The notes under the pieces were generated by a model that was not told the origin of the DNA, did not search any database, and worked only from the letters and a program-made list of their open reading frames with translations. Below are positions 22,711 through 31,952 of a stretch of 64,000 nucleotides of DNA, piece after piece. The stretch spans positions 744,001 to 808,000 of the forward strand of contig NZ_FNKL01000004.1 of assembly GCF_900100115.1 (NCBI RefSeq), read 5' to 3'. Origin of the DNA: Chryseobacterium soldanellicola (GTDB lineage Bacteria; Bacteroidota; Bacteroidia; Flavobacteriales; Weeksellaceae). The position numbers were made by a program, and so were the translations under genes. Within the stretch, counting starts at the first letter, position 1. Each line of letters starts with the position of its first letter.

Positions 22711-23736
22711 TTAAATACTTTTTAAAAGATTGAGAAGCTTTATGTTTTCCTCTCTATTTCCAACATTAATTCTGATGCAGTTAGGAATTGCCGGACTTCT
22801 TTTGCTGGTTAAAATTTCTTCATTTAAGAGCTTTTCATACACTTTTTCAACATCATCAAATTCGATCAGAAAAAAATTCGCGTCTGTCGGAAAAATTTTT
22901 GTTATGCAGGTAATATTTTGAAATTCTGATTGCAACCATTCCCTTTCTTTTAAAATATTTTTTACATTTTGTTTAAATTCATCTGTATTTTCAAGGCTTT
23001 TTAAAATTAGTTCCAAACTCAAAGAATTGACATTATAAGGCGCTTTTACCGTGTTGATAAATTGGATTATTTCTTCGGAAGAATAGGCGATTCCTATCCT
23101 TGCTCCTGCCATTCCCCAAGCTTTCGAAAAGGTTTGTAAAACAATAACATTGGGATATTTTTCTATTAATACTATACTTGATTTTTTATCTGAAAATTCA
23201 ATATATGCTTCATCAATTACTACAATTCCATCGAAATTTCGAACAAAAAACTCAATATCTTCAATACTGTTTCCTGTTGGATTATTTGGTGAGCACAAAA
23301 AGAAAATTTTCAATCGAAAATCTTTTATAATCTTTAAAAAATCATCTTTTATAATTTCGGAATTTTCATTTAAATCAAGCTTCATTATTTTGTTTTGATT
23401 AATAGAAGCATAAAATCCATACATCGCAAAAGAAGGATTCATCATTAAAATTGAATCATTGTTGGGTTCACAGAAAATTTTTGTAATTAAATCAATTAAT
23501 TCATCACTTCCATTCCCAACGGCAATTTGATTAGGTGAAATGTTTTTTATCTGAGATAATTTTTCCTTTAATTTTTTCTGTGTTGAGTCAGGATAACGGT
23601 TGTATTTTCCGAACGGGCTTTCATTAGCATCCAGCAAAACGGGATTATCAAATTCATTGTGATCTCTGAAACTGATATAAGGCTGTAGTTCTAAAATGTT
23701 CTTCCGAACAAGATTGTTTATATTAATTGTTGTCAT
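22711..23736 (-). CDS. hisC: Histidinol-phosphate aminotransferase
   Basis: 341 residues, PLP fold-type I. Contains LDANESPFGKYNRYPD near the N-terminus, GNGSDELIDL, SPNNPTGN, and the PLP lysine in TFSKAWGMAGARIG (about residue 206-219), plus RINVGNREEN near the end. Transfers the amino group to imidazole acetol phosphate. Six bases after hisD. Confidence 0.96.
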   Translation of the reverse strand: MTTININNLVRKNILELQPYISFRDHNEFDNPVLLDANESPFGKYNRYPDSTQKKLKEKLSQIKNISPNQIAVGNGSDELIDLITKIFCEPNNDSILMMNPSFAMYGFYASINQNKIMKLDLNENSEIIKDDFLKIIKDFRLKIFFLCSPNNPTGNSIEDIEFFVRNFDGIVVIDEAYIEFSDKKSSIVLIEKYPNVIVLQTFSKAWGMAGARIGIAYSSEEIIQFINTVKAPYNVNSLSLELILKSLENTDEFKQNVKNILKEREWLQSEFQNITCITKIFPTDANFFLIEFDDVEKVYEKLLNEEILTSKRSPAIPNCIRINVGNREENIKLLNLLKSI

Positions 23737-23742
23737 TTTTGT

Positions 23743-25023
23743 CTATTTTGTATTTAATCGAATTGAAACTGCATTTTTATGGGCTATTAAACCTTCTGCT
23801 TCTGCCATAATTTCTATAGTTTTACCTAAATTTTGAAGTCCATTTTTTGTCAAATATTGAAATGTAATTTTCTTCACAAAGCTGTCTAAAGAAACACCAC
23901 TGTAATTCTTTGCAAAGCCGTTGGTAGGAAGCGTATGGTTGGTTCCGCTGGCATAATCTCCCGCACTTTCACAGGTGTAATTTCCCAGAAAAACGGAACC
24001 CGCATTTTGAATAAACGGAATGTATTTTTCAAAATCCTGTAAAGCTAAAATAAGGTGTTCCGGCGCATAAAAGTTACTTAATTCTACAGCTTTTTCGAGT
24101 GAATTTAATAGAATGAAATTGCTGTTTTTTAAAGAATCCTGCGCAAATTTATTTCTGGGAAGCTGAATAATTTGTTTATTTATTTCATTGATGGTTTCAT
24201 CAAAAACTTTTTCATTTGTTGAGATAAAAATCACCTGACTGTCACTTCCATGTTCCGCCTGTGAAAGAAGATCGGCTGCACAAAACTCGGGTATAGCCTG
24301 TTCATCGGCAATGACGAGGACTTCACTTGGCCCGGCCGGCATATCAATCGCCACTCCAAAACTTTGAGCATATTCTTTTGCGGCAACAACAAATTGGTTT
24401 CCGGGGCCAAAAATTTTATAAACATTTGGGATTGTTTGTGTACCAAAAGTCATGGCTGCAACAGCTTGGGCACCACCTGTTTTGAAAATTTTTGTCACCC
24501 CGCAAAGTTGAGCAGTGTAAAGAATTGCAGGATTTATTTCTCCGTTTTTATCTGGAGGCGTACACAAAATTATTTCCTGACAACCAGCCAATTGAGCGGG
24601 AATGGCAAGCATTAAAACAGTTGAAAACAGTGGCGCGGTTCCTCCCGGAATATAAATTCCAACCTTTTCGATGGCTCGATTTTCTCTCCAACAAATCACT
24701 TCTTTTGCCGTTTCAATTTTTTCAATTTCTGTTTTTTGAGAGGCGTGAAATTTGGTGATATTTTCTTTTGCTTGCAGAATGGCAGTTTTAAGTTCATCAT
24801 CAACTAAATTTGATGAATCATTGATTTCACTTTCAGAAACTGCAATATTTTTAATTTCAACTAAATCAAACTTTTTATTGAAATTTATTAATGCCTGATC
24901 GCCTTTTTTTTCAACTTCATTAAAAATTTCAATGATAGTTTTAGAGAGCTGTTCCCTTTTTATGACAGGTCTTTTGATTAATTCTGACCAGGAATTTTTA
25001 TTTGGATATTTATAAATTTTCAT
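23743..25023 (-). CDS. hisD: Histidinol dehydrogenase
   Basis: 426 residues, normal length. Shows YIPGGTAPLFSTVLM, GGAQAVAAMTFGT, FGPGNQFVVAAKEYAQ, DMPAGPSEVLVIADE and the metal/catalytic stretch LLSQAEHGSDSQVIF; the late APEHLIL and SAGDYASGTNHTLPTNG are also family marks. Catalyses the last two oxidations to histidine with NAD and zinc. One base after hisG. Confidence 0.97.
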   Translation of the reverse strand: MKIYKYPNKNSWSELIKRPVIKREQLSKTIIEIFNEVEKKGDQALINFNKKFDLVEIKNIAVSESEINDSSNLVDDELKTAILQAKENITKFHASQKTEIEKIETAKEVICWRENRAIEKVGIYIPGGTAPLFSTVLMLAIPAQLAGCQEIILCTPPDKNGEINPAILYTAQLCGVTKIFKTGGAQAVAAMTFGTQTIPNVYKIFGPGNQFVVAAKEYAQSFGVAIDMPAGPSEVLVIADEQAIPEFCAADLLSQAEHGSDSQVIFISTNEKVFDETINEINKQIIQLPRNKFAQDSLKNSNFILLNSLEKAVELSNFYAPEHLILALQDFEKYIPFIQNAGSVFLGNYTCESAGDYASGTNHTLPTNGFAKNYSGVSLDSFVKKITFQYLTKNGLQNLGKTIEIMAEAEGLIAHKNAVSIRLNTK

Positions 25024-25024
25024 A

Positions 25025-25882
25025 TTAAATCACCATTTTATCGATTGGAATTATTAAAATATCCTGTGCTCCGTTTTCCTTGAGTTCATCAATGACATCC
25101 CAGAATCTTTCTTCATCAATTACCGAATGAATACTGCTCCAACCCTCTTCTGCTAAAGGAATTACAGTTGGGCTTTTAAGAACCGGAAGTATTTTTGAAA
25201 TAATAGAAATTTTATCATTTGGAACATTCATCAAAATATATTTTGAGTTTTTCGCCTTTAAAACAGCTTTAATTCTGAATAAAAACTTTTGAAGGATAAT
25301 TATTTTTTCTTCGTCTAAATTTGAAGTTTTGGCCAATACAGCTTCTGATTTTAACAGCGTAACGGTTTCTCTCAACCCGTTTTTGAATAAAGTGCTTCCG
25401 GAACTTACTATATCACAGATTCCGTCTGCCAAACCAATATTGGGAGCAATTTCTACAGAGCCCGAAATCACGTGGATATCTGCATAAATATTATTTTTTT
25501 GAAGAAAATTTTTAAGTGTATTCGGATAAGAGGTTGCAATTTTTTTACCCTGAAAATAATTAATATCATCTGTTTCAATTTCTTTCGGAATCGCTAAAGA
25601 AACACGGCATTTTGAAAATCCAAGATTCTGAACAATTTCAATGTTTTTTTGTTTTTCAGCTAAAAGATTTTCACCAACGATGGCAATATCCACGACTCCG
25701 TCTTCCAAATATTGAGGAATATCGGAGTTCCGTAAATACAGGATTTCCATGGGAAAATTGTCAACCGAAACTTTTAACTGATCTTTTCCGTTGTTAATGA
25801 AAATCCCGCAGTCTTTGAGAAGTTGCAGAGATTCTTCATAAAGCCGTCCGCTTTTTTGTATCGCAATTTTTAATTTACTCAT
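25025..25882 (-). CDS. hisG: ATP phosphoribosyltransferase, long form
   Basis: 285 residues, the long hexameric form with a C-terminal regulatory domain (about 210-285) usually needed for histidine feedback inhibition, so no hisZ is required. Signatures: KIAIQKSGRLYEESLQLL at the start, VDIAIVGENLLAE, and ADGICDIVSSGSTLFKNGL for PRPP binding. First enzyme and first gene of the his operon, directly behind an attenuator. Confidence 0.96.
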   Translation of the reverse strand: MSKLKIAIQKSGRLYEESLQLLKDCGIFINNGKDQLKVSVDNFPMEILYLRNSDIPQYLEDGVVDIAIVGENLLAEKQKNIEIVQNLGFSKCRVSLAIPKEIETDDINYFQGKKIATSYPNTLKNFLQKNNIYADIHVISGSVEIAPNIGLADGICDIVSSGSTLFKNGLRETVTLLKSEAVLAKTSNLDEEKIIILQKFLFRIKAVLKAKNSKYILMNVPNDKISIISKILPVLKSPTVIPLAEEGWSSIHSVIDEERFWDVIDELKENGAQDILIIPIDKMVI

Positions 25883-25953
25883 TTTACATTATTTATGTCT
25901 GAGTAAAAGAAAAACAGATTAATTGAAATAAATTGCCCGGGAAGAATTTAGAA

Positions 25954-25989
25954 ACAAAAAAACCGTCTGTTTACTCAGACGGTTTTTAA
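25954..25989 (-). terminator. Attenuator terminator of the his operon
   Basis: AAACCGTCTG pairs with CAGACGGTTT (25960-25969 / 25976-25985), loop of six, with a T run on the minus strand. It lies between the leader peptide and hisG. The arm CCGTCT can alternatively pair with AGACGG at 26028-26033, next to the leader stop codon. Confidence 0.85.
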
Positions 25990-26031
25990 TTATTTTGATT
26001 TTTAACATAGTTACCTACCAATCAATTCCGT

Positions 26032-26082
26032 CTAGCAGAGATGATGATAATAATGATGTACTGTTAAAAAATTCGGTTTCAT
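26032..26082 (-). CDS. hisL: his operon leader peptide (MKPNFLTVHHYYHHLC)
   Basis: A 16-codon reading frame 11 or so bases after the predicted transcription start. It contains four His codons in six (HHYYHH, residues 9-14) and ends at TAG, which overlaps the candidate antiterminator arm. Too short for gene callers. Position between promoter and terminator of a biosynthetic his operon makes the attenuator assignment strong. Confidence 0.85.
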   Translation of the reverse strand: MKPNFLTVHHYYHHLC

Positions 26083-26099
26083 TGTTGAAATTTGTGGTA

Positions 26100-26130
26100 C
26101 AAATGTAAAGCTTATTTTTAAACTGCCAAG
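26100..26130 (-). promoter_or_regulatory. Promoter of the his operon
   Basis: On the minus strand CTTG (26130-26127), 19 bases, TACATTTG (26107-26100). Predicted transcription start near 26093, just upstream of the leader peptide. Confidence 0.75.
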
Positions 26131-26136
26131 TTTTTT

Positions 26137-27234
26137 CTAGAGAATTTTTTGATAGAGATTCATTAATTCATTTGCAATCGGTTTATCATTAAATTTTTGA
26201 ACAAACTCGAAACCCTTATCAGCACGGCGTTTTCTCTCAGATTCATTATCCCATAAAAATTTTATTTTTGACTGAATGTCTAAATAATTATTAGGATCAA
26301 TGTAGACAGAATCCGGTCCGCCCGCTTCAGGAAGGCAACTTGTGTTGCTCGTAATGGTTACCGTTTTTGAAAATAAAGCTTCAATCACGGGAATTCCAAA
26401 ACCTTCAAAAAAGCTTGGATAAACGAAAATATCAGCTGATTTATAGATCATCGCAAGCTCCTCCATAGAAACTCCTTCTAAAAAATGAACTTGATTTTCC
26501 AGCTTATTTTTTTTTATGAAATCCTGGATTTTAGTGAAATATTTTGTCTTTTTTCCAACAACAACTAAAGGGATATCTGTTCCTTTGATAGCTTTAACAA
26601 TATTCAACAGGTTTTTGCGGTCTTCGATCGTTCCGACGTTTAAAATAAATCTTTCCGGAAGGCTGAATTTCTCTTTAGTAATCTGAGTTAATTCGCTGGA
26701 TTGCTGTTCTTTAAAAGACTTGTGACAACCTTGATAAATAACTTCAATTTTACTTTCAGGAACTTTTAAGTATTGAATAATATCTCTTTTTGTCTGCTCA
26801 GAAATTGCAATAATTTTATCTGCAGTGTTTGCTGCTTTTTTAAATTTCCAAAGATGAATTTTCCGGTCAAAAAATGAATAATATTGAGGATATCTAATGA
26901 AGATTAAATCATGAATGGTAACGATTTTTTTAATTGGTTTTTTATCCCATTTAAAGGGTAATTCGCCTGATAAACCATGAAAAATATCCGCATTTTGTTT
27001 CTGCGCATCTTTTCCCATTTTTAATTGACGCGACATCGTTCCTTTTGATGTTTCAACAAAATGAACATTGGGTTTGTTTACAATATCCGCTCCTCGTTCA
27101 GACTTATTTTTATTCATTAAAATGTATTCATTTTCGGGAAAATATTCAGCTAAGATTCTTACGAGATCTCTTGAATAATTTCCTAATCCTGAAGTATTGT
27201 GAAAAAAACGTTTGGCATCGAAAGCAATTTTCAT
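26137..27234 (-). CDS. Glycosyltransferase family 1/GT4-type
   Basis: 365 residues, GT-B fold. The acceptor-side start is MKIAFDAKRFFHNTSGLGNYSRD; the donor-side domain has LNVGTIEDRKNLLNIVKA and the E-x7-E signature in SFFEGFGIPVIEALF (about residue 270-285). Transfers a sugar from an activated donor, probably a mannosyl or similar unit, to a growing glycan on the cytosolic face. Last of four glycan genes; it overlaps the upstream deacetylase gene by 4 bases. Confidence 0.88.
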   Translation of the reverse strand: MKIAFDAKRFFHNTSGLGNYSRDLVRILAEYFPENEYILMNKNKSERGADIVNKPNVHFVETSKGTMSRQLKMGKDAQKQNADIFHGLSGELPFKWDKKPIKKIVTIHDLIFIRYPQYYSFFDRKIHLWKFKKAANTADKIIAISEQTKRDIIQYLKVPESKIEVIYQGCHKSFKEQQSSELTQITKEKFSLPERFILNVGTIEDRKNLLNIVKAIKGTDIPLVVVGKKTKYFTKIQDFIKKNKLENQVHFLEGVSMEELAMIYKSADIFVYPSFFEGFGIPVIEALFSKTVTITSNTSCLPEAGGPDSVYIDPNNYLDIQSKIKFLWDNESERKRRADKGFEFVQKFNDKPIANELMNLYQKIL

Positions 27235-28007
27235 GATTCTATTTGTTTTTGAAATTCCTGAAATGTTCCGAATGAATAATTTTTACTTTTAAGCCAGAAA
27301 ATAAAATTATCAAACCTTTCAATCATTTCTTTTCCTGAATTTTTTACCGTAAATCCGGGTAATTTGAATGCTTCATCTTTAATTTCTGCAAACTCCCACG
27401 GATGAAAATAAATGTTCAGATAATGGTCTTTTTTTAAGGTATCTGAAGCTAATTTTTTATAAAAAAATAAGGGAAAGTTATGAAAACTCAACCAAAATAG
27501 CGGTATTCTGAAATTCGGAGAAACAGACGCCGGAATTTGCATTACTTTTCCTTCTTTAAAATAGGTCCTGGAAACTTTTAAATTATTATATCTTCCCGGA
27601 AGAAATGTTGGATTGATCGAAGAATTGTAAGAATATCCTGCATTTTCAACAGCATTTTCATTGACGGGCATCATTCTCGGCATTCGCAAACCTGTCACTT
27701 TTGTAGAAAATAATTCTTCGAGCTTTTCTCTGGATTCGAGTAAATGTTTTTCTTCAAACTCAGAATGAAACCAGGTATGAGAGGCCAATTCGTGACCTTC
27801 ATTCAATAATCTTTCAATAAGAAGCTTACTGTTTTCTGCAAAAATTACCGTTGAAAAAAAAGTAGCTTTTGCATTATGTTTTTTTAGAATATCTAAAATT
27901 TTTTCTAATCCTGTCTGTGAAATCGATATTTGCTTTTCAAAAGGAATTTCTCCTTTATATTCTAATGGCATATCAAATTCCTCAATATCAAAACTTAATA
28001 AAACCAT
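27231..28007 (-). CDS. Polysaccharide deacetylase family protein
   Basis: 258 residues. NodB-type motifs: the Asp pair in LLSFDIEEFDMP (residues 4-13), ATFFSTVIFAENS, and the metal histidines in HELASHTWFHSEF (about residues 92-104). No signal peptide is evident, so it may act in the cytosol or at the inner membrane face. Family members remove N- or O-acetyl groups from glycans; the exact substrate is unknown. Between the GT2 gene (two-base gap) and the GT4 gene (overlap). Confidence 0.85.
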   Translation of the reverse strand: MVLLSFDIEEFDMPLEYKGEIPFEKQISISQTGLEKILDILKKHNAKATFFSTVIFAENSKLLIERLLNEGHELASHTWFHSEFEEKHLLESREKLEELFSTKVTGLRMPRMMPVNENAVENAGYSYNSSINPTFLPGRYNNLKVSRTYFKEGKVMQIPASVSPNFRIPLFWLSFHNFPLFFYKKLASDTLKKDHYLNIYFHPWEFAEIKDEAFKLPGFTVKNSGKEMIERFDNFIFWLKSKNYSFGTFQEFQKQIES

Positions 28008-28009
28008 TG

Positions 28010-28939
28010 TTAAAAATTTTTATTTCTAATGATGTAATTAGGTCTTTCTTTAACCTGTTTGAATATTTTACCTAAATAAATTCCCATGATTCCCAAAATA
28101 ATCAATTGAAGGCCTCCAAAAAAAACGATGGTCATAATTAATGATGCCCAACCTGAAATTTCGGTTTCTACAACGAATGAATAAATAACATACCCAACAT
28201 ATCCGACAACAGAAAGCGCCGAAAATAAAAAGCCCAGATAAGCCGCAATATAAAGAGGTTTCACACTGAAAGCGGTGATTCCTGTAAAGGCAAAAGTGAT
28301 CATTTTCTTTAGATTATAGCTGCTTTCACCGGTTAATCTTTCATTGGCGGTAAACTCTATTCCTGTTTGTTTAAAGCCCATCCAGCTTGTCAAACCCCTT
28401 AAAAAAAGGTCGTCTTCCGTGAAGCTTCTCATGACTTCAACTGCATGTGCATCCAATAATCTAAAATCTGATCCGCCGCCTTTTGTAAGATCTACATCGG
28501 AAAGCCTTGAAAGCATTTTATAGAAAAAATCTGATGTTTTCCGCTTAAAATAAGGAATTTGTTTCGGATACGTGCGGATTGTATAAACAACATCAAATCC
28601 TTCTTCCCATTTTTTAATTAGTTCCGGAATCAGCTCGGGTGGGTGTTGCAAATCGCCATCCATTGAGATAACTGCGTTTCCTCGGGCGTTATCCATTCCG
28701 GCTTTTACGGCGGGTTGGTGCCCGAAATTTCTTGAAAATTCGATAAATTTTACTTCGCTATATTGTTGGGAAAGCTCTTCTAATCTTTGTTGAGTATTAT
28801 CACGGCTTCCATCATTGACGAAAATAATTTCAAAATCATAATTGTTTAATCCTGAAAAAACTTCTTTAATTTTTTCATGAACTAAAGCAACGTTCCCTTC
28901 TTCGTTATGGGCAGGAATGACGATAGAAATTTTCTTCAT
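28010..28939 (-). CDS. Glycosyltransferase family 2, polyprenyl-phosphate sugar transferase-like
   Basis: 309 residues. The GT-A domain shows SIVIPAHNEEGNVALVHEKI, FVNDGSRDNTQQ and MDGDLQHPPELIPELI, the DPM1/GtrB/ArnC type. Two C-terminal membrane segments (about 225-255 and 262-290) anchor it. Such enzymes usually move a sugar from a nucleotide to undecaprenyl phosphate for use outside the membrane. Next to a GT87-like membrane transferase, which could use that lipid-linked sugar (inference). Confidence 0.9.
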   Translation of the reverse strand: MKKISIVIPAHNEEGNVALVHEKIKEVFSGLNNYDFEIIFVNDGSRDNTQQRLEELSQQYSEVKFIEFSRNFGHQPAVKAGMDNARGNAVISMDGDLQHPPELIPELIKKWEEGFDVVYTIRTYPKQIPYFKRKTSDFFYKMLSRLSDVDLTKGGGSDFRLLDAHAVEVMRSFTEDDLFLRGLTSWMGFKQTGIEFTANERLTGESSYNLKKMITFAFTGITAFSVKPLYIAAYLGFLFSALSVVGYVGYVIYSFVVETEISGWASLIMTIVFFGGLQLIILGIMGIYLGKIFKQVKERPNYIIRNKNF

Positions 28940-28943
28940 ATTG

Positions 28944-30113
28944 TTAATTCAGGCTGTAATCTTTCTCAAAATCTTTAGTTAAAAGTTCGTAAACGACCCT
29001 CAACCAAACGATAATGCAAGGTACAGCTTTTAGAGAATATTTTTTGATATAATTAAGTCTGATATCTTTAGGAAATAAGTCTGAAGTTGAAAAACACGTG
29101 AAAATAATCACGAAAATCAACAATCCGATCAACCAAGGAGTTCTTACTTCCTGAATAAAAAACCAGATCATCACACCCGTTACGGCGATGATGTAAGTCG
29201 GTGATTCTGAGCTTGAACTGAACAATACCAAAAACAGTAATGTTGAAGCCAGAATCATCAATTGGAAAGCATAATTTTTATATTGTTTAATTCTGAGATA
29301 AGGCGCTGCGAATAATGGTAATCCCACCGCTAAAAAGACCAAATTTGAAATCGAGGCATCTCCTAAAATTCTTCTGAAAAATCCCATTAATGAAATATCC
29401 TGCATATTACCTAACGCCTGATTCTCATTGTTTTTTTCAACGATTGAATGAAACCAATCTGCATAACTCTGAATCACAAACTGCGGACTGGAATACACCA
29501 TCGGAATTACAAAAAATAATACAGCAATTATTAATCCTGAAAGAATAAATTTAACCTTATTTTTAATAAAGAAGAACTGTGTTAATCCCACAATTCCGTA
29601 GATTTTCACAAAAACACCGACTAAAATTGCAGTGACAGATTTCACTTCTTTATTCTCGTAAATATACGTTGCAGATAACATCAAAAGCCCTGTCAGAGCG
29701 ATATTGAACTGTAAGCTTAAAGCCGCCGTAATGTATTCCTGCAAACAAAGTAAAGCGAAAATTGCCTTTTTTGGATCAGATAAAGGTAGTTTATGAATGG
29801 CATAAACAAAAATGAACGTATTGGCTACATTCCAAAGAGAAATCCCCAGCCAATCGGGCATTACAGCAAACGGAGCGATCAGTAAACTAAAAAAAACTCC
29901 ATAATGATTTAAATCAAAATAGAGATCAGGATAGTGAATAAATAAATTTTTCTGATGGACTGTATTAAAAAACACATTCTTAAAGATCAGATAATTATTG
30001 ATCGCATAATCTCCTCTGAAATATTTGGAAATCGCTGTAACAACCGATATAATAAGATAAACCCCAAATATATATTTAGGGTTTAATAATATTTTAAGAA
30101 ATTTTTCTTTCAA
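28944..30113 (-). CDS. GT87-like (DUF2029) polytopic membrane protein
   Basis: 389 residues, TTG start. About ten membrane segments and a periplasmic loop early after the first, with the motif YFRGDYAINNYLIF and YPDLYFDLNHYGVFFSLLIAPF, as in polyprenyl-phosphate-sugar-dependent GT-C transferases (GT87/DUF2029). It would sit in the inner membrane and act on the periplasmic side. Starts 31 bases after dapD with no terminator between, so it may be read from the dapD promoter. Confidence 0.72.
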   Translation of the reverse strand: MKEKFLKILLNPKYIFGVYLIISVVTAISKYFRGDYAINNYLIFKNVFFNTVHQKNLFIHYPDLYFDLNHYGVFFSLLIAPFAVMPDWLGISLWNVANTFIFVYAIHKLPLSDPKKAIFALLCLQEYITAALSLQFNIALTGLLMLSATYIYENKEVKSVTAILVGVFVKIYGIVGLTQFFFIKNKVKFILSGLIIAVLFFVIPMVYSSPQFVIQSYADWFHSIVEKNNENQALGNMQDISLMGFFRRILGDASISNLVFLAVGLPLFAAPYLRIKQYKNYAFQLMILASTLLFLVLFSSSSESPTYIIAVTGVMIWFFIQEVRTPWLIGLLIFVIIFTCFSTSDLFPKDIRLNYIKKYSLKAVPCIIVWLRVVYELLTKDFEKDYSLN

Positions 30114-30144
30114 AATTATTTGGTATTGGTTTAAAAAATTAATC

Positions 30145-30957
30145 TTAAACAGCTACGTTGTTTTCTCTCAATGCATCATTCAGAGACGTCTTCTTATCTG
30201 TAGATTCTTTTCTCTGACCGATGATCAAAGCGCATGGAACTTGATATTCTCCCGCAGGATATTGTTTTGTGTAGCTTCCGGGAATTACTACTGAACGAGC
30301 AGGAACTCTTCCTTTAATTTCGATTGGTTCAGGACCTGTAACGTCGATAATTTTAGTGGAGGCCGTCAATACAACATTCGCTCCTAAGACCGCTTCTTTT
30401 TCTACGTGGACTCCCTCTACAACGATACATCTTGAACCGATAAAGCAGTCATCTTCAATGATAACCGGTGCAGCCTGAAGGGGCTCCAAAACACCACCGA
30501 TTCCAACACCACCGCTCAAGTGTACGTTTTTACCGATCTGTGCACAACTTCCTACCGTTGCCCAAGTGTCAACCATTGTTCCTGAATCTACATAGGCTCC
30601 GATATTTACATAAGAAGGCATCAGAATCACTCCTGAAGCCACGAAAGAACCTTCTCTCGCGATCGCATGAGGTACAACTCTCACTCCTTTTTCAGCGTAA
30701 TTTCTCTTCAAAGGAATTTTGTCATGAAATTCAAACGGACCTACCTCGATAGTTTCCATTTTCTGAATTGGGAAATACATAACCACTGCTTTTTTCACCC
30801 ATTCATTTACCTGCCATCCGTTTTCTGTAGGCTCTGCAACACGAAGCTCACCTGAATCTAATAAAGAAATAACCTCTCTAATTGCCTTCTGGCTGTCTTC
30901 ATTTTGTAATAAATCTCTATTTTCCCAAATGTTTTCAATAGTTTGTTGTAACGACAT
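30145..30957 (-). CDS. dapD: 2,3,4,5-tetrahydropyridine-2,6-dicarboxylate N-succinyltransferase
   Basis: 270 residues, normal length. N-terminal helical part, then a left-handed beta helix of hexapeptide repeats (VLMPSYVNIGAYVDSGTMVD, WATVGSCAQIGKNVHLSGGV, CFIGSRCIVVEGVHVEKEAV). Succinylates the tetrahydrodipicolinate intermediate of the diaminopimelate/lysine pathway, in the cytosol. Own promoter at 30994-31001. Confidence 0.96.
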   Translation of the reverse strand: MSLQQTIENIWENRDLLQNEDSQKAIREVISLLDSGELRVAEPTENGWQVNEWVKKAVVMYFPIQKMETIEVGPFEFHDKIPLKRNYAEKGVRVVPHAIAREGSFVASGVILMPSYVNIGAYVDSGTMVDTWATVGSCAQIGKNVHLSGGVGIGGVLEPLQAAPVIIEDDCFIGSRCIVVEGVHVEKEAVLGANVVLTASTKIIDVTGPEPIEIKGRVPARSVVIPGSYTKQYPAGEYQVPCALIIGQRKESTDKKTSLNDALRENNVAV

Positions 30958-30993
30958 GTTTCTAGTTTATATTAAATTGAAATTATACGCGAC

Positions 30994-31001
30994 CAAAGAT
31001 A
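30994..31001 (-). promoter_or_regulatory. -7 box (TATCTTTG) of dapD
   Basis: Perfect match on the minus strand, 36 bases before the dapD ATG. The spacer to the next gene also has the inverted words CTAAGGTTTAGGTT (31021 on) and AACTTAAACCTTAG (31122-31135). Confidence 0.6.
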
Positions 31002-31142
31002 CAAAAGTTTTATTTTAAGGCTAAGGTTTAGGTTAAGAATAAAATTGAAAATATTATTTGAATTGTAGAATTGAACGTTATCATTTACAGTTTCTTTAAA
31101 CTATAATTCTTGCCTGGTTTTAACTTAAACCTTAGTCTCAAT

Positions 31143-31721
31143 TTACAAAACTCTTTGCGCATGAAGGTAAGCTTTGTTCCAGTATTTTTCGTTTAAAGAA
31201 GAAATAATTACGCCTTTTGATGTCGATGCATGAATAAATTTAATTTCACCGTCGCTTGCAATGTCGTGAACAATTCCCACGTGGGAAACCCTGCTTCCGC
31301 CTGCCGTTGCGAAGAATAAAAGATCTCCGGGTTTTACCTCTTCAATATCAATTTTCTTACCGGCTTCTGCCTGATCAGAAGATCTTCTGGGAATCGTTAC
31401 ATCATGTTCTTCAAAAACTTTTACGGTAAATCCGGAGCAATCGAAACCGGAAGCAGAGTTGCCACCAAATTTGTAAGGGGTTCCCAGGTATTTTTCTGCG
31501 TCTTTCAGAATATCATTGACCGATTTTGAAACTTTTCCGTCAAAACGAGAATCTAGTTTTCTGAGGTTTTCTGCTTTTACAACTATTTTAGAACCTGTAT
31601 TTTTCTTTGTGGCAACACTTTTTGAGCTTCCACATGAAATCACAAACGCCGATGCCATCAATAAAACAAATAACTGTTTTATCCCTAAGTTTTTGTAAAG
31701 TAATCTTGTCTTCATATTCAT
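31143..31721 (-). CDS. NlpC/P60 family (C40) peptidoglycan endopeptidase lipoprotein
   Basis: 192 residues (a start two codons later, at 31715, is also possible). Lipobox AFVISC at about residue 30 shows export and lipid anchoring. The catalytic domain has the Cys in SASGFDCSGFTVKVF, His in SRVSHVGIVHD, and a third polar residue in FIHASTSKG. Members cleave stem peptides of peptidoglycan. Monocistronic, with its own promoter. Confidence 0.9.
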   Translation of the reverse strand: MNMKTRLLYKNLGIKQLFVLLMASAFVISCGSSKSVATKKNTGSKIVVKAENLRKLDSRFDGKVSKSVNDILKDAEKYLGTPYKFGGNSASGFDCSGFTVKVFEEHDVTIPRRSSDQAEAGKKIDIEEVKPGDLLFFATAGGSRVSHVGIVHDIASDGEIKFIHASTSKGVIISSLNEKYWNKAYLHAQRVL

Positions 31722-31751
31722 CTGATTTTTACTACAGTAACTAATTAATTA

Positions 31752-31759
31752 CAAATATA
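31752..31759 (-). promoter_or_regulatory. -7 box (TATATTTG) of NlpC/P60 gene
   Basis: Minus-strand match 31 bases before the start codon. Confidence 0.6.
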
Positions 31760-31843
31760 CTAGTTATAATTTAATTATACTTAAACTATACTACAACTAT
31801 GTTATAAATATATGTTAAAATTTTTTAATTGGTTATTAATTGT

Positions 31844-31851
31844 TATATTTG
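31844..31851 (+). promoter_or_regulatory. -7 box (TATATTTG) upstream of the 215-aa unknown gene
   Basis: Match with a predicted leader of about 95 nt; the leader has no evident structure. Confidence 0.45.
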
Positions 31852-31952
31852 GACTTTAAATAGAAAAGGCACAAATATTTTTAACGAATTACCATGAATT
31901 TCATTTATAGAACTTGTGAAAGTATTTGTAATGTTCGGCTTATCAATAAATT

